From: Rhodanobacter soli
Lineage (GTDB): Bacteria; Pseudomonadota; Gammaproteobacteria; Xanthomonadales; Rhodanobacteraceae
Assembly (NCBI RefSeq): GCF_040548735.1
Contig: NZ_JBEPSD010000001.1
Coordinates: 1,302,001-1,366,000 of the forward strand
DNA length: 64,000 nt
Direction of reading: 5' to 3'
This document shows positions 15,774 through 24,410 of the stretch, one piece after another; the stretch's first letter is position 1, and each line of letters opens with the position of its first letter. The notes beneath the pieces were generated by a model, which worked only from the letters and a program-made list of their open reading frames with translations, had not been told where the DNA came from and did not search any database. The translations under genes were made by a program, and so were the position numbers.

Positions 15774-16976
15774 TCAGCGCTGCGCCAGCAGCGCGGCAGC
15801 CCGCTCGCCCGCGCCCATGGCGAGCGTCCACCCCAGCATGCCATGGCCGACGTTGAACACGATGCCGTCCTGCACCTGGCGCATGATCGGCATCGATGAC
15901 GGTGTCATCGGGCGCAACCCGGCCCAGCGGCTTTCGATGGCGTCATAGTTCGCGGCGGCGGGCAGCGATTCGCGCGCCAGGGCCACCAGCAGGTCGCTGC
16001 GCTCGGGATCCACCGCGATATCGCGCACGCCCAGTTCGGCCAGGCCGGCCACCCGCAGCTGGTCGCCGAGGCGGCAGAACACCAGCTTGCGCGTGGTGTC
16101 GGTGATGCTGGTGACCGGCGTGTGCGGACCGCAGCGGGTGGTGAAGGAATATCCCTTCATCGGCATCAGCGGCATGCGGATACCCAGCCTGTGCGCCAGC
16201 CGCGTCGACTCCACTCCTGCGCACACCACCAGCTGCCGCGAGCGCAACCGGCGGCCGTCGCGGGTGGCGAGCGTGATCGCATCCGGCTCGCGCACAAGAT
16301 CATCGATATCGGTTTCGAAACACGCTTGCACGCCGTAACGCTCGCGCAGCACGCGCAGCAGCTCGACGCAGAAGCGATGCGGATCGCCCACTTCCTCCTG
16401 CGGCGAATGCATCACCCCGACCAGGCCCGTGACGCCTTCCAGCGCCGGCTCGACCGCCGCCGCCTCGCGCGGCGACAGCACCTGCTGCACCACGCCATGC
16501 CGCTGCTTGATGGCGGCGATCGCCTCCGCCCGGCGCAGCGCGCCGGCGTCGTGGTACAGGTGCATCTTGCCGGGCGCCGAATGGCTGAACTCGATGCGAT
16601 GCCGCTGCAGCAGCGCGTCCATCGCCGACTTCGATTCCATCGCCAGCTCGAGCACGGCCAGGGTGTTCTCGCGAAAGCGCGATGCCGTCGTGTTGCGCAG
16701 AAACGCCAGCCCCCACTTCAGCGAATCCGGATCGAACAGCCAATGCATGCGGAACACCGGGTCGAGTCCCAGCAAAAGCTGCGGCAAGTGTTTCCACAGC
16801 GCCGGGCTGCCCAGCGCGTCGGTGTAGACATAGCTCAGCTGCGCGCCGTTGGCGAACGAGGTGCCCAGTGCAGGACCGCTCGCGCGATCGACCAGGCGTA
16901 CCGACAGGCCGCGGCGCGCCGCCGCGTAGGCGGTGGCCACGCCGACCACGCCCGCACCCAGCACGGTGACATCCAT
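15774..16976 (-). CDS. dadA: D-amino acid dehydrogenase, small-subunit type (FAD-dependent)
   Basis: A 400-residue flavoprotein of the DadA/glycine-oxidase family, which oxidises D-amino acids (typically D-alanine) to keto acids and passes electrons to the respiratory chain. The FAD-binding Rossmann motif is VLGAGVVGVATAYAAARRG at the start, with SFANGAQLSYVY, PMKGYSFTT, DTTRKLVFCRLGDQLRVAG and the C-terminal NVGHGMLGWTLAMGAG. ATG at 16976 starts exactly before the Rossmann strand; an upstream ATG at 17069 would add 31 residues of low-complexity sequence. The neighbour gltS suggests amino-acid use, although alr/dadX is absent. Confidence 0.9.
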   Translation of the reverse strand: MDVTVLGAGVVGVATAYAAARRGLSVRLVDRASGPALGTSFANGAQLSYVYTDALGSPALWKHLPQLLLGLDPVFRMHWLFDPDSLKWGLAFLRNTTASRFRENTLAVLELAMESKSAMDALLQRHRIEFSHSAPGKMHLYHDAGALRRAEAIAAIKQRHGVVQQVLSPREAAAVEPALEGVTGLVGVMHSPQEEVGDPHRFCVELLRVLRERYGVQACFETDIDDLVREPDAITLATRDGRRLRSRQLVVCAGVESTRLAHRLGIRMPLMPMKGYSFTTRCGPHTPVTSITDTTRKLVFCRLGDQLRVAGLAELGVRDIAVDPERSDLLVALARESLPAAANYDAIESRWAGLRPMTPSSMPIMRQVQDGIVFNVGHGMLGWTLAMGAGERAAALLAQR

Positions 16977-17309
16977 CGTGCGCTCGTCGGGCACGAACGT
17001 CGCCGGCACCGGATCGATCGTCGTCGTCACGGAAGGCCCCGCGGATTCGGGTGGCGTCTGCGCGGTCATCGTTGTGGCGAACGCACGCTGTCTTCGCGCC
17101 CCGGGTCGGCGCACCGCGCGTGCATGCCGTACGCAACGGCCTTCGGCATCATCGCCGTCACGAACAGCATCGGCGCCGGCCGGAAAAACGCATGACGCGA
17201 GGGGCGAATGTGGGCGCTGTCGGGCATGCGCCTAGCCTAGCGGGCAAGCCCTCCGTTGCCACATCGCTTTATGTCGGCATGGATTAACCTGCAGTTATGG
17301 TCCGGCCGT
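16977..17309. other. Gap between gltS end and dadA start; no feature recognised
   Basis: About 330 bases upstream of dadA. It contains the optional N-terminal extension of dadA (to 17114) and presumably its promoter. I see no RNA gene, repeat or convincing hairpin-plus-T-run here. Confidence 0.5.
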
Positions 17310-18518
17310 TCATTCCCAGAGATTCAGGAACCCGGTGATGATCAGCGCATTGGTGAAATCGATGAAGAACGCGCCGACCAGCGGTGCCACCAGGAACGCC
17401 CGCGGCGCCGCGCCGTAGCGCTCCACCAGCGTGCGCATCACCGCCATCGCATTGGCGGTGGTGCCCAGCATGAAGCCGATGAAACCGCCGCCCATGACCG
17501 CCGCATCATAGTCGCGGCCCATCAGGCGAAACACCGGGATGCAGAACAGCACCACCAGCACGATCTGCAGGGCGAGATTGACCATCAGCGGCAGCGCCAG
17601 ACCCGCGAGTTCCCACAGGCGCAGGTTCATCAGCGCCACCGCAAGGAACATCGCCAGGGCGACATTGCCGATCACGTCGGTGCTGCGCACGGACAAGCCG
17701 ATCCAGCCGGTGTAGTCGTCGATATTGCGGATCAGCGCGCCCACCAGCATCGCGCCGATGTACGCCGGCAGGGTCAGCCCCAGCGCCGCGAAACCCTGCC
17801 CGACCCAGGAGCCGGCCCACATCGCGATCAGGATGATCACGATGCTCTTGAGCGCGGCGAACTCGCGCCCGGCGTCGTCTTGCGGTTCCTCGGCCTGCAA
17901 CGTGGCAGCCCCACCACCGGACACGCCCGCGACACCGCTTTCGGGGCGAAGTTTGAAGCGCCGGATCAGCAGGGTGATCACCGGGCCGCCGATCACGCCG
18001 CCGCAGATGATGCCGGCCATCGCCGAGCTGATCGCGATCGACTCCGCGCCCGCCACACCGGCCTGCTCGAACAGCGGCGCAAACGCCAGCCCGGTCGCCG
18101 GGCCGCCGGTCAGCGTGGTGGAACCGGCCAGCACGCCGAACAGCGGATGCAGGCCGAACGCGCTCGCAACGCTGATGCCCAGCAGGTTCTGCAGTACCGC
18201 GAATACGCTGGCCAGCGCCAGAAAAACCATCACCTGGCGGCCGCTGACGCGCAACAGCGCCAGGCTGGCATTGACGCCCACCGTGGTGAAGAACGCCACC
18301 ATCAGCGGTTGCTGCAAACTGGTGTCGAACGCGACCAGGGTGGTATCGAAGCGATACGCCACCAGCGCGATCAAGGCCATCACCAGGCCACCGACCACCG
18401 GCTCGGGAATGTTGTAGCGGCCCAGCACGGGGATCAGCCGGCACAAGGCGTAACCAGCGAACAGCACCACGCCGCCGAAGGCCAGGGTTTCCACGGCATC
18501 CAGTTGCAGTTGGATCAT
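17310..18518 (-). CDS. gltS: Sodium/glutamate symporter
   Basis: A 402-residue inner-membrane carrier of the GltS (ESS) family, importing glutamate with sodium. It has about ten hydrophobic segments and the repeated GltS signatures FFTTVGVNASLALLR, LAGSTTLTGGPATGLAFAP and GGGFIGFMLGTTANAMAVM, the GG-containing re-entrant loops of the family. ATG 18518 lies in an ATGA overlap with a short upstream ORF, suggesting coupling. It sits near the APC permease and DadA, giving a local amino-acid transport/catabolism theme. Confidence 0.93.
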   Translation of the reverse strand: MIQLQLDAVETLAFGGVVLFAGYALCRLIPVLGRYNIPEPVVGGLVMALIALVAYRFDTTLVAFDTSLQQPLMVAFFTTVGVNASLALLRVSGRQVMVFLALASVFAVLQNLLGISVASAFGLHPLFGVLAGSTTLTGGPATGLAFAPLFEQAGVAGAESIAISSAMAGIICGGVIGGPVITLLIRRFKLRPESGVAGVSGGGAATLQAEEPQDDAGREFAALKSIVIILIAMWAGSWVGQGFAALGLTLPAYIGAMLVGALIRNIDDYTGWIGLSVRSTDVIGNVALAMFLAVALMNLRLWELAGLALPLMVNLALQIVLVVLFCIPVFRLMGRDYDAAVMGGGFIGFMLGTTANAMAVMRTLVERYGAAPRAFLVAPLVGAFFIDFTNALIITGFLNLWE

Positions 18519-18670
18519 GTGACGATTTCCCCCAGCGCTTGACGGCCGCGGAAGTGCCGATCGCCGGCCACCGCCTGGCGGGCCGCCAGCGACAACGGAG
18601 CAGCACCGTTGCGGCGGCTGGACAACAGATCGATCGCGGACCGTCGTCGGTGGGCAGTCATGGTGGGCAT
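18515..18670 (-). CDS. Possible 51-aa leader ORF coupled to gltS
   Basis: A short ORF starting ATG at 18670 (after AGGGGACACACC) ends in a TGA overlapping the gltS start codon. The product, MPTMTAHRRRSAIDLL to QALGEIVT, is basic and lacks known motifs. The exact overlap and the ribosome-site-like sequence argue for a leader peptide; it may also be chance. Confidence 0.35.
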   Translation of the reverse strand: MPTMTAHRRRSAIDLLSSRRNGAAPLSLAARQAVAGDRHFRGRQALGEIVT

Positions 18671-18824
18671 GGTGTGTCCCCTGGCTGTCGTGATTCCGCG
18701 TGGGTGAAAAATCGGGCAACGCACCGACCACCGTATCGGTTGTGCCGGTGACATGCCACTGCCAATGGGTGCAGGTTCCACAACCGCAGGCTATGTGCGG
18801 CAACACATGTCCGGACGATGCCGT
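18519..18824. other. gltS upstream region
   Basis: About 300 bases between the APC permease 3' end and gltS. Besides the short coupled ORF I see no repeat or RNA gene. The gltS promoter should lie upstream of 18670; an A-run with GGGTGAAAAATCGGGC near 18700-18720 is the most A+T-rich place, but no clear -35/-10 pair was found. Confidence 0.4.
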
Positions 18825-20159
18825 TCAGACCGCCCTGCGCCCTTCCAGCCAGCGCCAGCCGTAATACACCGGCACGCCGAGCGCAATGATCAGCAGGCTC
18901 ATGCCGGCGTCGCCCGGCGCGTGGATCGCGCTGGCCACGATCACGCCGAACACGGTGATCACGAAGACCAGCGGCAGCAGCGGGTAGAACGGCACCTGGT
19001 ACGGCGCCGGCTGATCGATGAAATGCTTGCGGTACCAGAACAGCGTGCCGATGCCGAACACGTGGCCCAGCCACTCGCCCACCGTGGTGTAGTTGAGCAG
19101 CTGGTTGAAGCTGCCGGACAGGGTCAGCACCACCGCCCAGGCGCCGAGCAGGGCCAGCGCGATCTGCGGCGCGCGCGTGCGCAGGTCGACGTGGCCCGCG
19201 GCGCGGAAGAACACGCCGTCCGCGCCCATCGTCTGCAGCACCCGCGCGCCGCCGGCGATCGCGATGCTGCAGTAGCCGAAGGTGGAGCAGGCGATGCCCA
19301 CCGCGATCACCGTGGCGCCATGCTCGCCGAACAGCCGGCGCATCAGGTCCGCCGCCGGCGCCTGGCTGGCGGCGAGGCCGGCGTGGCCCAGCCCGGCCAG
19401 ATAGGCGAAGTTGGCCAGCAGGTAGCAGATCACCACGCCGGCCATGCCCATGCCCAGCGCGCGCGGCAGCGTGCGTTGCGGATTGCGCACTTCGCCGGCG
19501 AGGTCGTTGAGGTAGTGGAAGCCGCCGTAGGTAAACAGCACCGGCAGCAGCGCGCCGACGAACGACCACGGCGACACGGGCGGTGCCGCGTCCACCACCA
19601 GCACCGGTCCCAGCTGGCCGCGCGCCAGTACCAGCCCGGCGATCACCAGCAAGGCGATCGCGGCCAGCTTCAGCACGGTGAACACGTTCTGCATCCACGC
19701 GCCGGCGCGGATGCCGAACAGGTTCACGCCCACGATGAACACGATCGCGCCCACCGCCACCGGCTTCACGTACAGCAGCGGCGACAGCCCGAGCGCGGCG
19801 CACAGGTACTCGGCGAACATCGTCGCCACCGCCGCCACGCTGCCGGGGTAGTTGATCAGCGCCATGGTCCAGCCGAACAGGAACGCCGGCAGCAGCCCGA
19901 ACGCCTCGCGCAGATAGACGTAGATGCCGCCGGCCTGCGGCCGCCGCGCGCCCAGTTCGGCGTAGCACAGCACGCCGGCCAGGGTCAGCAGGCCGCCGAT
20001 CGCCCACAGGATCAGCACCTCGGTGCCCGACGACGTGTTGCGCGCCACCGTGGCCGGCGTGAGGAAGATGCCCGCCCCGATCACGCCGCCGATGACGATC
20101 ATCGCGGCGTCCCAGGTACTCAGGCGACGGGCATAGGCATTGGCGGGTTCGGTCAGCAT
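18825..20159 (-). CDS. APC-superfamily amino acid permease
   Basis: A 444-residue permease with about twelve hydrophobic segments. The first helix holds the broken-helix substrate motif VIGGVIGAGIFLTPATVA, followed by GLLTLAGVLCYAELGARRPQAGGIYVYLREAFG, a typical amino acid-polyamine-organocation transporter signature (given here as a region, about 50-85). The substrate cannot be read. ATG 20159 precedes MLTEPANAYARRLSTWDA, a usual start. It is divergent from the ATP-grasp gene with 126 bases between them, so shared control of the two is possible. Confidence 0.9.
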   Translation of the reverse strand: MLTEPANAYARRLSTWDAAMIVIGGVIGAGIFLTPATVARNTSSGTEVLILWAIGGLLTLAGVLCYAELGARRPQAGGIYVYLREAFGLLPAFLFGWTMALINYPGSVAAVATMFAEYLCAALGLSPLLYVKPVAVGAIVFIVGVNLFGIRAGAWMQNVFTVLKLAAIALLVIAGLVLARGQLGPVLVVDAAPPVSPWSFVGALLPVLFTYGGFHYLNDLAGEVRNPQRTLPRALGMGMAGVVICYLLANFAYLAGLGHAGLAASQAPAADLMRRLFGEHGATVIAVGIACSTFGYCSIAIAGGARVLQTMGADGVFFRAAGHVDLRTRAPQIALALLGAWAVVLTLSGSFNQLLNYTTVGEWLGHVFGIGTLFWYRKHFIDQPAPYQVPFYPLLPLVFVITVFGVIVASAIHAPGDAGMSLLIIALGVPVYYGWRWLEGRRAV

Positions 20160-20285
20160 CCGCCTACCTTGCCATTGCGGCAGGGGTTTCCACCAGTACC
20201 GCATGACATGTGGCGCATGCATCTCCAGCGATGCCGCGCATGCGATATCGTCGCAGGCCAGCCCCACCCATGCCTGCAGACCATC

Positions 20286-21179
20286 ATGCCCAGTCACCGG
20301 CTCGCCATCGCCACGTCCGCCGACCATCCGTCGATCCAGCCCGACGACGCGCACCTCGCCGCTTCGCTGGAGCGCCTGGGTGTCCCGCCCGTGGTCTGCG
20401 TGTGGAACGACCCGGCAGTGGACTGGTCGGCGTTCGACGCGGTGCTGATCCGCACCATCTGGGACTATTTCAAGCACCACGCGGCCTTCCTCGACTGGCT
20501 GGACCGGCTCGATCGCCTCGGCATCCCCACCATCAACGACAGCGCGCTGCTGCGCTGGAACAGCGACAAGCGCTACCTGCTCGAACTCGCCCAACACGGC
20601 GTGGCGATCATTCCCACCCGGTTGGCCAGTACGGCCGCGCTGCCCGGCGTGCTGGCGGCGATGCCGGGACAGTCGGTGGTGATCAAGCCGAGCATCAGCG
20701 GCAGCGCCTGGCACACGCTGCGCGGCACGATCGGCGACGCGGCGTTCGCCGCCGCGGTGGCGCAACTGCCGCGCGACTGCAACTACCTGGTGCAGCCGTT
20801 CGTGCCGGAGGTGGTCAGCGACGGCGAATGGTCGCTGCTGTATTTCGCCGGCGAATTCAGCCATGCGGTGATCAAGCGCCCGGCCGCCGGCGACTACCGC
20901 GTGCAGGGCGAGTACGGCGGCAGCGCCGAGCCGGCGCAACCCGATGCCGCCATCCTGGCTGCGGCCGACCGTGCGCTGGCGGCAGTGGCCGCGATCGGCC
21001 ATGCCGGCCACGCCTACGTGCGCGTCGACGGCGTGGTCAGCGGCGGGCGTTTCCTGGTGATGGAGCTGGAGCTAATCGAACCGTTCCTGCACCTGGCCGC
21101 CCACCCGGCGGCAGCCGAGCGCCTGGCACGGGACGTGGCCGCCCGACTGTCGCCGGCTACGCTGGCGGACGCCCGCTGA
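20286..21179 (+). CDS. ATP-grasp ligase (DcsG / glutathione-synthetase-like)
   Basis: A 297-residue ATP-grasp protein, a fold that joins carboxylates to amines through acyl-phosphate. RTIWDYFKHHAAFLDWLDRL and INDSALLRWNSDKRYLLEL are typical of the group that includes the D-cycloserine enzyme DcsG; VVIKPSISGSAW is the ATP-binding strand and MELELIEPFLHL carries metal-binding acidic residues. The partner gene starts two bases after its stop and encodes an MprF-like flippase domain; an amino acid permease is divergent. This suggests formation of an amino-acid- or peptide-modified product that is then moved across the membrane, but that is inference. ATG 20286 was chosen since the upstream frame overlaps the permease gene. 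Confidence 0.82.
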   Translation: MPSHRLAIATSADHPSIQPDDAHLAASLERLGVPPVVCVWNDPAVDWSAFDAVLIRTIWDYFKHHAAFLDWLDRLDRLGIPTINDSALLRWNSDKRYLLELAQHGVAIIPTRLASTAALPGVLAAMPGQSVVIKPSISGSAWHTLRGTIGDAAFAAAVAQLPRDCNYLVQPFVPEVVSDGEWSLLYFAGEFSHAVIKRPAAGDYRVQGEYGGSAEPAQPDAAILAAADRALAAVAAIGHAGHAYVRVDGVVSGGRFLVMELELIEPFLHLAAHPAAAERLARDVAARLSPATLADAR

Positions 21180-21181
21180 GC

Positions 21182-22117
21182 ATGTCGAACCCGCACGCTC
21201 CGCCGGGGTCGTCCGTGCGCTGGCTGCACCTGCTGTCGTGGCTGGGCTCGCTGGCGGCGTTCGGGCTGGCGCTGTGGCTGCTGCATCGCTACGTCACCCA
21301 CCTCGCCTGGCGCGACGTGGCGACGGCCTGGTCGCAGTTGCCGGGTTGGCGCATCGCGGGTTCGGCCGGCGCGGCGCTGCTCAGCCTGACGATGCTGGCG
21401 ATGTTCGATGTGCTGGCGGCACGTACGGTGGTGCGCGAGCGCATCCCGGCGAAGCTGGCCGCCTTCGCCGGCGCGGTCACCCAGGGCATCTCGAACACGC
21501 TGGGCTTCCATGCGATCACCGGCACCGCGCTGCGCTACCGCATCTATGCCACGGCCGGACTCGGCGCCAGCGACATCGCGCGCATCGTGGCGCTGGCCGG
21601 GTTCGGCGTGGGACTGGGTTTCACCGTGGTGATCACCGGCGCGCTGTGCTGGCAACCGGCGATCACGCAGGGCTGGGGACGCTGGCCGGGCGCGGCGTTG
21701 CTGCTGTTGCTGGTCGCCCTGGTCGTCTGGCTCATGCGCCTGCGCACGCTCGCGCTGGGGCGCTGGACCTTGGCGCTGCCGAGCGCGCGCATCGCCGCCG
21801 CGCAGATGCTGGTCGGCGGGGTGGAGATGCTGGCCGCGCTCGGCGCGCTGTACGTGCTGCTGCCGGCGGCGTCCGCGCCGCCGTTCGTGGATTTTCTGCC
21901 GATCTACGTGGCCGCCGTGCTTGCGGGCATCGTCAGCCATGCGCCGGGCGGGCTGGGCGTGTTCGAGACGATCATGCTGGCGTCGTTTCCGCCGCAGGCG
22001 CGCGCCGACCTGCTCGCCGCGATCCTGTGCTACCGGCTGACCTACACCGCGCTGCCGTTCGTGCTGGCCGGCGCCGCGCTGGCCGTGTTCGAGTGGCGCC
22101 TGCGCCGGCATCGCTGA
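21182..22117 (+). CDS. MprF-like integral membrane protein (UPF0104 / LPG-synthase TM domain)
   Basis: A 311-residue membrane protein with about eight hydrophobic segments. The family hallmarks are GAVTQGISNTLGFHAITGTALRYRIYA near residues 100-127 and IVSHAPGGLGVFETIMLASFP near 260-280, as in the flippase half of MprF and in YbhN. The aminoacyl-transferase half of MprF is absent, so the protein would translocate a lipid or lipid-linked product rather than make it. It is two bases downstream of the ATP-grasp gene, clearly in one operon. Confidence 0.88.
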   Translation: MSNPHAPPGSSVRWLHLLSWLGSLAAFGLALWLLHRYVTHLAWRDVATAWSQLPGWRIAGSAGAALLSLTMLAMFDVLAARTVVRERIPAKLAAFAGAVTQGISNTLGFHAITGTALRYRIYATAGLGASDIARIVALAGFGVGLGFTVVITGALCWQPAITQGWGRWPGAALLLLLVALVVWLMRLRTLALGRWTLALPSARIAAAQMLVGGVEMLAALGALYVLLPAASAPPFVDFLPIYVAAVLAGIVSHAPGGLGVFETIMLASFPPQARADLLAAILCYRLTYTALPFVLAGAALAVFEWRLRRHR

Positions 22118-22123
22118 ACCCGG

Positions 22124-22153
22124 TTCGGCACCGTGCGTGGCGCTCGCTAGAAT
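22124..22153 (+). promoter_or_regulatory. Possible sigma70 promoter for dinB
   Basis: TTCGGC at 22124-22129 and TAGAAT at 22148-22153 are separated by 18 bases. The -10 context GCTAGAATGG equals that of purC. No recognisable LexA box was found nearby. Confidence 0.35.
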
Positions 22154-22183
22154 GGCCCGGTCCCCACTGGCCCGGCCACGCGC

Positions 22184-23260
22184 TTGTCCTCCGCTCCGCG
22201 CAAGATTCTCCACGTCGACATGGACGCGTTCTACGCGTCGGTGGAGCAGCGCGACGACCCCTCGCTGCGCGGCAAGCCGGTGGCGGTGGCCTGGCGCGGC
22301 GCGCGCTCGGTGGTGTGCGCGGCCAGCTACGAGGCGCGCGTGTTCGGCGTGCGCTCGGCGATGCCGGCGATCCGCGCCGAGCGGCTGTGCCCGCAGCTGA
22401 TCTTCGTGCCGCCGGATTTCGTGCGCTACAAGGCGGTGTCGCGGCAGGTGCGCGAGATCTTCGCGCGGCACACCGAGCTGATCGAGCCGCTGTCGCTGGA
22501 CGAGGCCTACCTCGACGTCACCAGCACGCTGAGCGGGCTGCCCTCGGCCACCGCCACCGCCGAGGCGATCCGCGCGGCGATCCGCGAGGAGACGCAACTC
22601 ACCGCGTCGGCCGGCGTGGCGCCGAACAAGTTCCTGGCCAAGATCGCCTCGGATTTCCGCAAGCCCGACGGCCTGTTCGTGGTGCGCCCGCAGCAGGTCG
22701 AGGCGTTCCTCACCCCGTTGCCGGTCGGCCGCCTGCCCGGCGTGGGCAAGGTGATGGAGGCGAAGCTGGCCGTGCTCGGCATCGCCACCGTGGGCGAACT
22801 GCGCGCGTTCGCGCAGGCGGAACTGGAGCAGCGCTTCGGCCGCTGGGGCCGGCGCCTGCACGAACTGGCGCACGGCATCGACGAGCATCCGGTGCAGCCG
22901 GAGCGCCTCACCCTGCAGGTCTCCGCCGAGGACACGTTCGAGCACGACCTGCGGCTCGACGAACTCGAACCGCACATCCGCCGGCTCGCCGACAAGGCCT
23001 GGGCCGGCCACCAGCGTGAGCACGGGCGGGTGGCGCGCACCGTCGTGCTGAAACTGAAGACCGCGGACTTCCACACGCTGACGCGCAGCCTCACCCCGGC
23101 ACAGCGGCCATTGTCGGCGAACGCACTGGCCGACATCGCCTGCGCATTGCGCGAACGGGTCGAGCGCCCCGCCGACAGCCGCTACCGCCTGGTGGGTGTG
23201 GGCCTGGCCGGCTTCGTCGAGCAGGATAGCTACCAGGCGCAGACGGACCTGTTCGACTGA
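22184..23260 (+). CDS. dinB: DNA polymerase IV
   Basis: Pol IV of 358 residues, an error-prone Y-family polymerase for bypass of lesions and stalled forks. It shows ILHVDMDAFYASVEQRDDP with catalytic Asp, VCAASYEARVFGVRSAMP, EPLSLDEAYLDV with the Asp/Glu pair, ASAGVAPNKFLAKIASD and the helix-hairpin-helix LPGVGKVMEAKLAVLGI. The length is normal. The best start is a TTG at 22184, since no ATG or GTG precedes the core sequence in frame; TTG starts also occur elsewhere in this window. It is the second Y-family polymerase within 12 kb. Confidence 0.95.
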   Translation: MSSAPRKILHVDMDAFYASVEQRDDPSLRGKPVAVAWRGARSVVCAASYEARVFGVRSAMPAIRAERLCPQLIFVPPDFVRYKAVSRQVREIFARHTELIEPLSLDEAYLDVTSTLSGLPSATATAEAIRAAIREETQLTASAGVAPNKFLAKIASDFRKPDGLFVVRPQQVEAFLTPLPVGRLPGVGKVMEAKLAVLGIATVGELRAFAQAELEQRFGRWGRRLHELAHGIDEHPVQPERLTLQVSAEDTFEHDLRLDELEPHIRRLADKAWAGHQREHGRVARTVVLKLKTADFHTLTRSLTPAQRPLSANALADIACALRERVERPADSRYRLVGVGLAGFVEQDSYQAQTDLFD

Positions 23261-23275
23261 CCGCGGCGCGGCGCG

Positions 23276-23902
23276 TCACACCTGGCGGTCGCGGCCAAAG
23301 CGCGGCAGGTTCCAGTGATAATGCAGCGACAGGAAGCGCAGCCCGAAACAGAACAGGATCGGCAGCCAGGTCGCCCACACCGCCGGCCAGTGGTAACGCT
23401 CGCCGATCACCGTCAGCGCGGCGCCGGCGAACGCGGCCAGCGCATAGATTTCCTTCTGCAATACGACCGACACGCGCGCCAGCAGCACGTCGCGCGCCAT
23501 GCCGCCGCCGATCGCGGTCACCATGCCGAGCAGGATCGCCACCTCGGCGTTGTGGCCGAACAGCAGTGCCTTGTGCGCGCCGTACACCGCGAACAGGCCC
23601 AGCCCCATCGCGTCGAACAGGCGCACCGGGTAGGTCAGCCGCTCCACCCACCGGTACGCCACGATCGTGAGCAAGGCGGCGACCATCGCGGTGAGCAGGT
23701 AACGCCAGTCGGACAGTCCCGCCGGCGGGATCGCGCCGATGCACAGGTCGCGCGCGATGCCGCCACCGCAGGCGGTGATGAAGGCGACCGCCAGGATGCC
23801 GAACAGGTCGAGATTGCAGCGACGTGCCGCGGTCGCGCCGCTGATCGCGAACGCGAACGTGCCGGCCAGGTCCACCAGGTTGAACAGCAGTTGTTCGTTC
23901 AT
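23276..23902 (-). CDS. TRIC/UPF0126-family membrane protein (YicG-like)
   Basis: A 208-residue protein of the UPF0126 family, the prokaryotic relatives of trimeric intracellular cation channels. It contains two copies of a three-helix unit: DLAGTFAFAISGATAARR with GGGIARDLCIG, and DAMGLGLFAVYGAHKAL with GGGMARDVLLA. The glycine-rich GGG(I/M)ARD motifs are diagnostic. The physiological ion or substrate in bacteria is unsettled. It is convergent with dinB. Confidence 0.9.
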   Translation of the reverse strand: MNEQLLFNLVDLAGTFAFAISGATAARRCNLDLFGILAVAFITACGGGIARDLCIGAIPPAGLSDWRYLLTAMVAALLTIVAYRWVERLTYPVRLFDAMGLGLFAVYGAHKALLFGHNAEVAILLGMVTAIGGGMARDVLLARVSVVLQKEIYALAAFAGAALTVIGERYHWPAVWATWLPILFCFGLRFLSLHYHWNLPRFGRDRQV

Positions 23903-23962
23903 GCGGCCGGCTCACTCGCGGGTATGCCGACGACGCGGCAGATACCCGCTATTGAACCAGCT

Positions 23963-24289
23963 TCAGCCGAGCTTTCGCGAGATCGCGAAGGACGCCAGGT
24001 TGCCCAGGCCGGTAGCGCCGGCCAGCACGGCAACCATGCCGGGCGTGACCTCCTGCCAGCCGAACCACTGGATCAGGCCGAAGCCGAGCGCCACCGACAG
24101 CATCACGATGCCCCAGCGCAGCGAGGAATGGCGCCGGCGCAGCTCCTCGTCGCGCAGCAACGAATTGACCAATTCCTCCGAGCCGCCGGCATTGACCATG
24201 TGCCGGCGCACCATCGCATCCACGCACACCTTGATGGCATAGGTGATGCAGACGAACAGCGAGATCGGAATCAGTATGCCGAAGTTCAT
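23963..24289 (-). CDS. Small two-helix membrane protein (DUF6249-like)
   Basis: A 108-residue protein with hydrophobic segments at about 3-22 and 58-98 and a charged middle (SEELVNSLLRDEELRRRHSSLRW). It resembles small membrane proteins commonly encoded beside ECF sigma factors. ATG 24289 follows AAGGAGAAATAC, a strong ribosome site. It is divergent from the sigma factor gene, and a perfect palindrome lies between the two. Confidence 0.7.
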   Translation of the reverse strand: MNFGILIPISLFVCITYAIKVCVDAMVRRHMVNAGGSEELVNSLLRDEELRRRHSSLRWGIVMLSVALGFGLIQWFGWQEVTPGMVAVLAGATGLGNLASFAISRKLG

Positions 24290-24350
24290 GTATTTCTCCT
24301 TGTGGCGGACGCGGAATGCGGAACCTTCGTGGGCATGGATACCGGCGGCC

Positions 24351-24388
24351 GGGCAACGGTTGCAGCCACATGCTTGCAACCGTTGCCC
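24351..24388. promoter_or_regulatory. Perfect 14-bp inverted repeat between divergent genes
   Basis: GGGCAACGGTTGCA at 24351-24364 is repeated in inverse at 24375-24388 with a 10-base spacer. It lies between the start codons of the small membrane protein and the ECF sigma factor, 22 bases before the latter's ATG. A regulator operator or a leader hairpin masking sigma translation are both possible. Confidence 0.65.
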
Positions 24389-24410
24389 GCTTGCGCGTAT
24401 CCCTTGCGCC

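Noticed and set aside
14252..15856. 534-codon plus-strand frame opposite the GH-A lipoprotein
   Set aside because: Composition is a shadow of the real minus-strand gene, with no domain motifs.
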